DNA of 28,093 bases, taken from assembly GCA_035476635.1 (NCBI GenBank), contig DATILI010000027.1:1-28093 (forward strand), written 5' to 3'. This document shows positions 16,947-23,934 of the stretch, in pieces. A program made the position numbers and the translations under genes. How positions within the stretch are numbered: position 1 is the stretch's first letter; each line of letters starts with the position of its first letter. Source of the stretch: DATILI01 sp035476635 (GTDB lineage Bacteria; Pseudomonadota; Gammaproteobacteria; Burkholderiales; Burkholderiaceae_C). The notes under the pieces are model-generated. The model was not told the DNA's origin. It saw only the letters and a program-made list of their open reading frames with translations, and ran no database searches.

Positions 16947-17921
16947 ATGAAGACCACCACCTCTTTCGGCATCCTGGCGCTTGCCCTCGCCGCCACACTG
17001 CCCGTGCGCGCCGAGCCCGCGGTCGTTTACGACATCGGCGGCAAGTTCGACAAGTCTTTCAACGAGGCGGCCTACAACGGCATCGAGCGCTGGAAGAAGG
17101 AGACCGGCAAGAAGTACCTGGACTTCGAAATCGCCAATGAAACGCAACGCGAGCAGGCCATCCGCCGCATGGCCGAGCGCGGCGCGACACCCATCATCGC
17201 GGTGGGCTTCAGCCAGGCCAGCAGCATCGAGAAAGTGGCCAAGGAATTTCCGAAGCTGCAATTCGCCATCATCGACATGGTGGTGCAGCTGCCCAATGTG
17301 CAGTCGGTCGTGTTCAAGGAGCAAGAGGGCAGCTTCCTGGTGGGCATGATGGCCGCCATGGCCAGCAAGAGCGCCAAGGTCGGTTTTGTGGGCGGCATGG
17401 ACATTCCGCTGATCCGCAAGTTCCAGTGCGGCTACGAACAGGGCGCAAAGTACGCCAACCCGAAGGCCGAGGTGTTCGCGAACATGACCGGCACCACCGG
17501 CTCCGCCTGGAACGATCCGGGGCGCGGCAGCGAGCTGGCCAAGGCGCAATTTGCCAAGGGCGCCGACGTGGTGTTTGCCGCTGCGGGCGGCACTGGCGTG
17601 GGCGTGTACCAGGCGGCCAAGGATTCGGGCAAGCTGGCCATCGGCGTGGACAGCAACCAGAACCACCTGCAACCCGGCACCATGCTCACCTCGATGCTCA
17701 AGCGTGTGGATGTGGCCGTCTACAACGTGGCCAAGGGCCACCAGCCGGGCGTGTCCATTCTCGGCCTGAAAGAAGGCGGCGTGGATGTGGCGCTGGACCA
17801 GTACAACGAAAAGCTGGTCAGCGCCGACATGAAGAAGGCCGTGGATGCCGCGCGCGCCGCAATCGTCTCCGGCAAAGTCAAGGTTGCCGACTACATGGCC
17901 GACAACGCCTGCAAGTATTGA
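16947..17921 (+). CDS. BMP/PnrA-family purine nucleoside ABC transporter, substrate-binding protein
   Basis: A 324-residue periplasmic binding protein. A signal peptide (MKTTTSFGILALALAATLPVRA, about 22 residues) ends in an AxA-like site with no lipobox, so it is probably soluble in the periplasm. The mature start VVYDIGGKFDKSFNEAAYNG is the hallmark of the basic membrane protein/PnrA family, whose members bind purine nucleosides. Later blocks such as IIAVGFSQASSIEKVAKEFP and VFAAAGGTGVGVYQAAK also fit. AGGA lies six bases before the ATG. It is first in the uptake operon, behind the PurR-like operator. A stem-rich repeat follows its stop directly and may give it higher expression than the downstream genes. 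The exact ligand is inferred from the family and context. Confidence 0.93.
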   Translation: MKTTTSFGILALALAATLPVRAEPAVVYDIGGKFDKSFNEAAYNGIERWKKETGKKYLDFEIANETQREQAIRRMAERGATPIIAVGFSQASSIEKVAKEFPKLQFAIIDMVVQLPNVQSVVFKEQEGSFLVGMMAAMASKSAKVGFVGGMDIPLIRKFQCGYEQGAKYANPKAEVFANMTGTTGSAWNDPGRGSELAKAQFAKGADVVFAAAGGTGVGVYQAAKDSGKLAIGVDSNQNHLQPGTMLTSMLKRVDVAVYNVAKGHQPGVSILGLKEGGVDVALDQYNEKLVSADMKKAVDAARAAIVSGKVKVADYMADNACKY

Positions 17922-17973
17922 CCCCCCCGAAGCGGCTGGCGCCGCCTCCCCCCAGGGGGCGACACCAGTGCAT
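17922..17973. repeat. Dispersed intergenic repeat, copy B
   Basis: It starts with CCCCCCCGAAGCGG directly after the TGA of the binding-protein gene and ends GGGGGCGACACCAGTG. It is related to copy A (3832-3915) in the opposite orientation. CGCCTCC and GGGGGCG (one U-G wobble) form a seven-base stem with a five-base loop. No T tract follows, so partial termination or 3'-end protection is more likely than full termination. Confidence 0.7.
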
Positions 17974-17991
17974 TGATCCAACGGGACTGTC

Positions 17992-19011
17992 TTGAGCACC
18001 ATCAAAGATGTCGCGGCGCGAGCCGACGTTTCGTTCACCACGGTCTCGCACGTGCTCAATGGCACGCGCCACGTGAGCGACGCGGCGCGCCTGCGCGTGG
18101 AGCGCGCGGTGGTCGATCTGGGCTACGTGCCCAGCGCCCTGGCGCGCGCGCTCAAGACCAACGAGACCCGCATGCTCGGCGTGCTGGTACCCAACATCAT
18201 CAACCCGTATTTCTCCGAGCTGACGCGCGGCATCGAGGACCGCTGCCGGCGCACCGGCTATGCGGTGTTCCTGTGCAATTGCGATGATGACCCCGAGCGC
18301 CAGGCGCGCTACGTGCAGACGCTGCTGCAGCGCCGCGTCGACGGCCTGCTGCTGGCCGTTGCGGCGGGCGAGGCCGGCATGCTGGCGCAGACCCTGAAAT
18401 CCGTGCGCGTGCCGATGGTGGTGGTGGACCGCAAGCTGCCCGGGCACATGGCCGATCTGGTGCGGGTGGACAACCAGACCGGCGCGCGGATGGCGGTGGA
18501 GCACCTGCTCTCGCTTGGCCACCGCCGCATCGCCTGTCTCGCCGGGCCGGCGCAGTTCGAAGTCAGCCAGGCCCGCGTCGCCGGCTGGCGCCAGGCTTTG
18601 GCGCAAGCAGGCATTGCGATCGACTCCGGTTGGCTGCTCGAGGGCGATTTCAGCAGCGATGCCGGGCATGCGCTCACGCGCCGCCTGTTGGTGCAGGGCC
18701 GGACGCAAGGCGGGGTAAGTGCCATCTTCGCGAGCAACGACCTGTTTGCCGTCGGGGCATTGCGCGCTGCCGCGGAGCTCGGCGTCGCGGTGCCCCAGGC
18801 GCTTTCGATCATCGGCTTCGACGGCATCGACCTCGGCAAATTTCTGTTTCCCGCGCTGAGCACCGTGAGCTATCCGATTCGCGAACTCGGCGAGAAAGCC
18901 GCATCGGTGCTGATCGAGCGCATCGCCCGTCCCGGGCGCCGGGCACATGAGGTCGTGCTCGCGCCCCAGTTGCTCCTGCGCGAATCCACGGCCCGGGTAT
19001 GCCCAGCATGA
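17992..19011 (+). CDS. LacI-family transcriptional regulator (PurR-like DNA-binding domain)
   Basis: A 339-residue repressor. The N-terminal helix-turn-helix (TIKDVAARADVSFTTVSHVLN, residues 3-23) and hinge helix (YVPSALARALK, about 44-54) closely resemble E. coli PurR. A periplasmic-binding-type effector domain follows (NIINPYFSELTRGIED, then SIIGFDGIDLGKF near residue 270). The start is a TTG at 17992 giving MSTIKDVAA. No upstream ATG is in frame near it. It sits inside the operon between binding protein and ATPase, so it should be autoregulated. Its likely sites are the two palindromes upstream of 16947. The effector is probably a nucleoside, base or sugar phosphate of the pathway, which is inference. 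It is not PurR itself by context. Confidence 0.92.
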   Translation: MSTIKDVAARADVSFTTVSHVLNGTRHVSDAARLRVERAVVDLGYVPSALARALKTNETRMLGVLVPNIINPYFSELTRGIEDRCRRTGYAVFLCNCDDDPERQARYVQTLLQRRVDGLLLAVAAGEAGMLAQTLKSVRVPMVVVDRKLPGHMADLVRVDNQTGARMAVEHLLSLGHRRIACLAGPAQFEVSQARVAGWRQALAQAGIAIDSGWLLEGDFSSDAGHALTRRLLVQGRTQGGVSAIFASNDLFAVGALRAAAELGVAVPQALSIIGFDGIDLGKFLFPALSTVSYPIRELGEKAASVLIERIARPGRRAHEVVLAPQLLLRESTARVCPA

Positions 19012-20561
19012 ACGCGCCACACACGATCGAACCCAAAGGCGCCGCGGTGCGGCTGTCGCACATCGAAAAACGCTTCGGCGCAGTGCACGCCAACCGCGAT
19101 GTGAACCTCAGCGTCGAAACCGGCACCATCCACGGCCTGGTCGGCGAGAACGGCGCCGGCAAGAGCACGCTGATGTCCATCCTCTATGGCTTCTACCGTG
19201 CCGACAGCGGCAGCATCGAGGTGTTCGGCAAGGCCGCCACCATCCGCAACGCGAACGAGGCCATTGCGCTGGACATCGGCATGGTGCACCAGCACTTCAT
19301 GCTCGTCGATACCTTGTGCGCACTGGACAACGTGATGCTCGGTGCCGAGCCGCATGCCCTCTTGGGCCGCGCTTCGGCCGTGGTGCGCGCACGGCTGGCC
19401 GAGCTGATGCAGGCCACGGGCTTGCGCGTGGACCTCGATGCCCTGGTACAAGACCTTTCGGTCGGCGACTGCCAGCGGCTGGAGATCCTCAAGGCACTGT
19501 ACCGCGGCGCCCGCATCCTGATTCTTGATGAACCGACCGCCGTGCTCACGCCACAGGAGACCGAGCAACTTTTCGAAGTGCTGACCACCCTGCGCGCGCG
19601 CGGCACCACCATCGTGCTGATCACCCACAAGCTCAAGGAAGTGATGCGCGTGTGCGACCGGGTCACGGTGATGCGCGCCGGCCAGGTCGTGCATGAATGC
19701 GCCATCGGGCAAGCCAGCATCGAGAGCCTGGCCCAGGCCATGGTGGGACGCAAGGTGCAATTGGGGCGCACCGCCGCGGCCGCCGCGCATGGCGGCGAAG
19801 TGCTGCTGCGGGCCGAGGCCTTGAATCTTCGCGACACGATGGGCGTCATGCGCCTGCAAGACCTGGATCTGGATTTGCACGCCGGCGAAATCGTCGGCGT
19901 CGCCGGTGTGGCCGGCAATGGGCAAAGCGAACTGCTGGAGATCCTCTGCGGCCTGCACGCGCCGCAGGAAGGCACGCTCACCGTGGCCGGCGCGCAATTC
20001 AAGGCAGGGCGTTGGCTGGACCCGCGCGAAGCACGCCGCCTGGGCCTGGCCCATGTCCCGGAAGACCGCCATGCGCGCGCGCTGGTGATGCCCTTCGCGG
20101 CCTGGGAGTCCGCCGTGCTGGGTTACGAGCAATCGCCCGCCTACAGCCACCGCGGCTGGATGCTGCGCCGGCGCATGCGCCAGGCGACGGCCGCCATGAT
20201 GGAGCGCTTTGACGTGCGGCCGCGCGACCCGCTTCTTCAGAGTGCCAAGTTCTCGGGCGGCAATCAGCAAAAGCTGGTGCTCGCGCGCGAGCTGGGCCAG
20301 GCGCCGCGCATCCTGCTGGTCGGCCAGCCCACGCGTGGCGTGGACATCGGCGCCATTGAATTCATCCACGGCCAACTGCGCGCCATGCGCGACGCGGGCT
20401 GCGCCGTGCTGGTGGTCTCCAGCGAACTCGACGAGATCCTGGCCTTGGCCGACCGGGTGCTGGTGATGAACCAGGGCCGCATCACCGGCGAGCTGCCGAT
20501 CGACGGCTGCACGGAGACGCGCCTGGGCGTATTGATGACCACGAGCGGGAGTGCGGCATGA
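19008..20561 (+). CDS. Nucleoside ABC transporter, two-domain ATP-binding protein
   Basis: A 517-residue protein with two fused ABC domains, as in NupO/RbsA-like importers. Domain 1 has Walker A GENGAGKST (46-54), Q loop MVHQHF (about 92-97), signature LSVGDC (150-155) and Walker B LILDEP (171-176). The signature's next-to-conserved Gln is Cys here. Domain 2 (about 265-505) has the degenerate Walker A GVAGNGQSEL normal for this family, signature FSGGNQQKLVLAREL and LLVGQPTRGVDIG. It powers the two permeases encoded next. The ATG at 19008 overlaps the regulator stop (ATGA). An in-frame ATG three codons upstream (18999) is also possible. Confidence 0.94.
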   Translation: MNAPHTIEPKGAAVRLSHIEKRFGAVHANRDVNLSVETGTIHGLVGENGAGKSTLMSILYGFYRADSGSIEVFGKAATIRNANEAIALDIGMVHQHFMLVDTLCALDNVMLGAEPHALLGRASAVVRARLAELMQATGLRVDLDALVQDLSVGDCQRLEILKALYRGARILILDEPTAVLTPQETEQLFEVLTTLRARGTTIVLITHKLKEVMRVCDRVTVMRAGQVVHECAIGQASIESLAQAMVGRKVQLGRTAAAAAHGGEVLLRAEALNLRDTMGVMRLQDLDLDLHAGEIVGVAGVAGNGQSELLEILCGLHAPQEGTLTVAGAQFKAGRWLDPREARRLGLAHVPEDRHARALVMPFAAWESAVLGYEQSPAYSHRGWMLRRRMRQATAAMMERFDVRPRDPLLQSAKFSGGNQQKLVLARELGQAPRILLVGQPTRGVDIGAIEFIHGQLRAMRDAGCAVLVVSSELDEILALADRVLVMNQGRITGELPIDGCTETRLGVLMTTSGSAA

Positions 20562-21697
20562 CTGCAGCTGCCGTCGTGAACATGCCCCGCTGGGCCGATC
20601 TGCTGGTGCTGCCGCTGGTGAACCTGGGCGTGGCCCTGCTGGCCGCCGGCGTCGTCGTGGCCGCGGTCGGCCAAAGCCCGCTGGAAGTGCTGCAAGTGCT
20701 GCTGCACGGCGCATTCGGAACATGGCGCGGCGTGAGCTATACGCTCTACTACACCACCACCTTCATCTTCACCGGCCTGGCCGTGGCGGTCGCGTTTCAC
20801 GGTGGGCTGTTCAACATCGGCGGTGAAGGCCAGGCCACCCTGGGCGGCATGGGCACCGGCCTGGTCGCGCTGTGGCTGGCACCGCAGTTGCCGGCGCTGC
20901 TCATGCTGCCCTTGATGCTGGTCAGCGGCACCCTGTTCGGCATGGCCTGGGCGCTCGTGCCGGCCTATCTGCAGGCCTGGCGCGGCAGCCACATCGTGAT
21001 CACCACGATCATGTTCAACTTCCTCGCGAGCACGCTGCTGGTCTACCTGCTGGTCAACCACCTGCGGCCCGCCGGCCTGCAGACCGTGGAAAGCGTTGCC
21101 TTCGTCCCATCAGCCCATTTGCCGGGCATGCACGAAGTGCTGCGATGGATCGGCCTGGACTGGCCCTCCACGCCGCTGAACCTGAGCCTGTTGCTGGCGC
21201 TGCTGGCCGCCTGCGGCGTCTACGCCTTCCTGTGGCACAGCCGCGCGGGCTACCGCTTGCGCGCAACCGGATCAAGCGCCAGTGCGGCGGCCTATGCGGG
21301 CATCGCGCCCAAGTCCCAGGTCATGCTGGCCATGGGTGTGTCGGGTGCGCTCGCCGGCATGGTCGGCATGAACGAGATCGCCGGCGTCAACGGGCGCCTG
21401 CTGCTGGACTTCATCGGCGGCGCCGGCTTCACCGGCATTGCTGTGTCTCTGATGGGGCGCAACCACCCGGTGGGCATTGTGCTGGCCAGCCTGTTGTTCG
21501 GTGCGCTGTTCCAGGGCGGCGCCGAAGTGAGTTTCGAAGTGCAGGGCTTCAGCCGCGACATGGTGGTCATGCTGCAAGGCTTCATCGTGCTGTTTTCGGG
21601 CGCCATGGCCTATGTCGTCGCACCCTGGCTGGTGCGCGCCATCAAGCTGCTGCCCAAACGCCAGGCGGCGCCCGCACCGGAGGTGCGCCATGGATAG
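20558..21697 (+). CDS. Nucleoside ABC transporter, permease 1
   Basis: A 379-residue inner-membrane protein of the branched-chain amino acid/sugar/nucleoside permease superfamily (NupP-like). It has about ten hydrophobic segments from residue 12 to 365. GGLFNIGGEGQATLGG (about 83-98) is the characteristic motif after the first core segments, and SHIVITTIMFNFLAS and GGAGFTGIAVSLMGRNHP follow. It pairs with permease 2 and the ATPase, to which it is joined by an ATGA overlap. The last codons (EVRHG) lie in a 16-base sequence that is repeated 25 bases later at the start of permease 2. Confidence 0.93.
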   Translation: MTAAAVVNMPRWADLLVLPLVNLGVALLAAGVVVAAVGQSPLEVLQVLLHGAFGTWRGVSYTLYYTTTFIFTGLAVAVAFHGGLFNIGGEGQATLGGMGTGLVALWLAPQLPALLMLPLMLVSGTLFGMAWALVPAYLQAWRGSHIVITTIMFNFLASTLLVYLLVNHLRPAGLQTVESVAFVPSAHLPGMHEVLRWIGLDWPSTPLNLSLLLALLAACGVYAFLWHSRAGYRLRATGSSASAAAYAGIAPKSQVMLAMGVSGALAGMVGMNEIAGVNGRLLLDFIGGAGFTGIAVSLMGRNHPVGIVLASLLFGALFQGGAEVSFEVQGFSRDMVVMLQGFIVLFSGAMAYVVAPWLVRAIKLLPKRQAAPAPEVRHG

Positions 21698-21720
21698 ATT
21701 TCCTGAGGTGCGCCATGGAT
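21680..21720 (+). repeat. Direct repeat at the permease 1/permease 2 junction
   Basis: GAGGTGCGCCATGGAT occurs at 21680-21695 and again at 21705-21720. The first copy encodes the end of permease 1 and its stop. The second carries the GAGG ribosome binding site and ATG of permease 2. The duplication also creates a 10-codon reading frame, ATG at 21690 to TGA at 21720-21722. Confidence 0.9.
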
Positions 21721-22683
21721 GAAATCCTGATCGGCACCGTGCTGGCCTCCACCTTGCGCGTGGCGACGCCGCTGATCCTGTGCGCGCTGGCTGGCCTGAT
21801 CTCGGAGCGCTCGGGCGTGATCGATCTCGGCCTGGAAGGCAAGATGCTGTTCGCCGCCTGCGCGGCGGCCAGCGCAGGGGCGATGTGGGGCTCCACCGCT
21901 GTTGCCATTGCCATGGGGCTGGGTGTGGCGGTGATCCTGTCGTGGCTGCATGGCCTGGCCTGCGTGAGCCACCCCGGCGACCAGGTGGTCTCGGGCATGG
22001 CCGTCAACATCATTGCCGCCGGCCTGACCGTGGTGCTGGCCAGTGCCTGGTTCCACCAAGGCGGCCAGACGCCGCCGGTCGGCGACGCCGTGCGCATGCG
22101 GGCGCTGTGGCCCGCGCTGGCGGACACGTGGCAAGGCATCCCGGTGCTCGGCGCCATCGTGGGCGGCGGGTTGCTCAGCCACAACATCATGGTGTACCTG
22201 GCGCTGGCGCTGGTGCCTGCCGTGTGGTGGCTCCTGTACCGCACGCGCTTTGGCCTGCGGCTGCGCGCCGTCGGCGAAAACCCGGCCATGGTGGATGCCG
22301 CCGGCGTTTCCGTCAGCCGCCTGCGCTACAGCGCGCTCACGCTCAACGGCCTGTTGTGCGGGGCCGCGGGCTGCTACCTCGTGCTCGCACAGAACGCCTT
22401 GTTCGTGCCGCACATGACCGCGGGTCGCGGCTACATGGCCCTGGCCGCCATGATCTTCGGCAAGTGGCATCCGGTCGGTGCACTCTGGGCTTGCCTGTTG
22501 TTCGGATTTCTGGATGCGGTGGCCATTCGCCTGCAGGGCGTGGCCGTGCCCGGCATCGGTGAGATTCCGGTACAACTCGTGCAAGCCCTGCCCTACCTGC
22601 TCACGGTGATTCTGCTGGCCGGTTTCATCGGCCGCGCGACGGCGCCCAAGGCGCTCGGCTTGCCCTATCTCAAGGAACGCTAG
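21715..22683 (+). CDS. Nucleoside ABC transporter, permease 2
   Basis: A 322-residue inner-membrane protein (NupQ-like) with about eight to nine hydrophobic segments. It has the family motif ISERSGVIDLGLEGKML near residue 30, HPGDQVVSGMAVNIIAAG (about 84-101), RAVGENPAMVDAAGVSV near 190 and GRGYMALAAMIFGKWHP near 240. It forms the translocation pore with permease 1. The ATG at 21715 is preceded by GAGG. The frame is open far upstream, but only in the shadow of permease 1. The C-terminus (LPYLKER) ends seven bases before cytidine deaminase. Confidence 0.93.
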   Translation: MDEILIGTVLASTLRVATPLILCALAGLISERSGVIDLGLEGKMLFAACAAASAGAMWGSTAVAIAMGLGVAVILSWLHGLACVSHPGDQVVSGMAVNIIAAGLTVVLASAWFHQGGQTPPVGDAVRMRALWPALADTWQGIPVLGAIVGGGLLSHNIMVYLALALVPAVWWLLYRTRFGLRLRAVGENPAMVDAAGVSVSRLRYSALTLNGLLCGAAGCYLVLAQNALFVPHMTAGRGYMALAAMIFGKWHPVGALWACLLFGFLDAVAIRLQGVAVPGIGEIPVQLVQALPYLLTVILLAGFIGRATAPKALGLPYLKER

Positions 22684-22689
22684 GTTCAT

Positions 22690-23115
22690 ATGCAGATCGA
22701 TTTCCTGACCCCTGAATTGCAGTCGCGCCTGCTGGCAGCCGCGCGCGAGGCGCGCACGCACGCCTACGCGCCCTACTCCCGGTTCCTGGTAGGTGCCGCC
22801 GTGCTCGACGACCAGGGCCGCATCCATGCGGGCTGCAACGTCGAGAACGCCGCCTACCCGCAAGGCGTTTGTGCCGAGGCCGGCGCCTTGAGCGCGATGG
22901 TGCTCGCCGGCAGCACGCGCGTGGCCGCGCTTGCGGTGGTGGGCGCGGGCGCGGCCTGGGTCACGCCGTGCGGTGGCTGCCGCCAGAAGCTGCGCGAATT
23001 CGCCGCGCCCCAGACGCCGGTGCTGGTTGCCAACCTGGACCGCGTCCATGCCACCCTGACCATGGACCAATTGCTGCCGCACAGCTTTGGCCCCGAAAAC
23101 CTGAGTGCAACATGA
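22690..23115 (+). CDS. cdd: Cytidine deaminase
   Basis: A 141-residue zinc enzyme converting cytidine and deoxycytidine to uridine forms. The short, homotetrameric type is indicated by length and by three cysteine ligands: C61 with catalytic E63 (GVCAEAGAL), and C94 and C97 (TPCGGCRQKLREF). The substrate-binding block GCNVENAAYPQG is present at 48-59. It follows permease 2 by six bases, with only a weak binding site (TAGGTT). The stop overlaps the next start (ATGA). Its products are substrates for pyrimidine nucleoside phosphorolysis. Confidence 0.96.
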   Translation: MQIDFLTPELQSRLLAAAREARTHAYAPYSRFLVGAAVLDDQGRIHAGCNVENAAYPQGVCAEAGALSAMVLAGSTRVAALAVVGAGAAWVTPCGGCRQKLREFAAPQTPVLVANLDRVHATLTMDQLLPHSFGPENLSAT

Positions 23116-23912
23116 GTATCGACAAAACCTTGCAGCAAATCCGCGCCCGGGCGCCGCAGGCGAAGCCGCGCATCGCAGTGGTGCTCGGCTCCGGCTGGGC
23201 GGCCTTGAGCACCGCGCTGCACGATACGGTGCGCATTCCCTACGCCGAGCTGGACGGCTTTCCGCAAGCGACCGTCAGCGGCCATGCGGGCGAGTTGTTG
23301 CTCGGGCGCATCGGCAACACGCCGGTAGCCGTCATGGCCGGGCGCAAGCACACCTACGAAACCGGCGAAGCCGATGGCATGAAGCATCCGCTGCGCGTGC
23401 TGCGCGCCCTGGGTTGCGAAACCCTGGTGCAGACCAACGCAGCAGGCAGCCTGGACCCGCGCATCGGCGTGGGCAGCCTGATGCTGATTTCCGACCACAT
23501 CAATTTCTCGCAACGTTCGCCGCTGACGGGCGAAGGCGGCTCGGAGCGTTTCGTCAGCATGGTCGATGCCTACGACCCGGGCCTGCGCCGCGTGGCCCAG
23601 GCGGTTGCGCAGGGCAGCGGCGTGCCGCTGCATGAAGGTGTCTATCTCTGGTACATCGGCCCGCAGTTCGAGACGCCGGCGGAGATCCGACTGTTCCAGC
23701 TCGCCGGTGCACAAGCCGTGGGCATGAGCACCGTCCCCGAAACCATCCTGGCCCGCCATGCCGGCATGCAGGTGCTGGCCCTCTCGCTGTTGACCAACAT
23801 GGCGGCCGGCCTCTCCGACGAGCGCCTGAGCCATGCCCACACCCTGGCGCAAGCCCAGGCGGCCAGCACCATGGCCAGCGGCTTTCTGGCCACCCTGATC
23901 GAGCAGCTTTGA
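23112..23912 (+). CDS. punA: Purine nucleoside phosphorylase (trimeric, 6-oxopurine type)
   Basis: A 266-residue enzyme splitting inosine, guanosine and their deoxy forms into base and (deoxy)ribose-1-phosphate. Family motifs are VVLGSGW (S27), SGHAGELLLG, GRKHTYE (H80), QTNAAGS, GPQFETPAE with E187, GMSTVPE and LSLLTN with N229. E187 and N229 correspond to Glu201 and Asn243 of human PNP, which select 6-oxopurines. Adenosine therefore must first be deaminated, which fits the divergent adenosine deaminase. The E. coli relative is XapA, so xanthosine use is possible. ATGA overlap with cdd indicates coupling. Confidence 0.93.
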   Translation: MSIDKTLQQIRARAPQAKPRIAVVLGSGWAALSTALHDTVRIPYAELDGFPQATVSGHAGELLLGRIGNTPVAVMAGRKHTYETGEADGMKHPLRVLRALGCETLVQTNAAGSLDPRIGVGSLMLISDHINFSQRSPLTGEGGSERFVSMVDAYDPGLRRVAQAVAQGSGVPLHEGVYLWYIGPQFETPAEIRLFQLAGAQAVGMSTVPETILARHAGMQVLALSLLTNMAAGLSDERLSHAHTLAQAQAASTMASGFLATLIEQL

Positions 23913-23934
23913 CCCAGCTTTAGGAAAGACCAAG

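Noticed and set aside
21690..21722. 10-codon frame at the permease junction as a real peptide gene
   Set aside because: It arises from a simple 25-bp duplication and has no independent support. It is kept only as a possible translation-coupling element.
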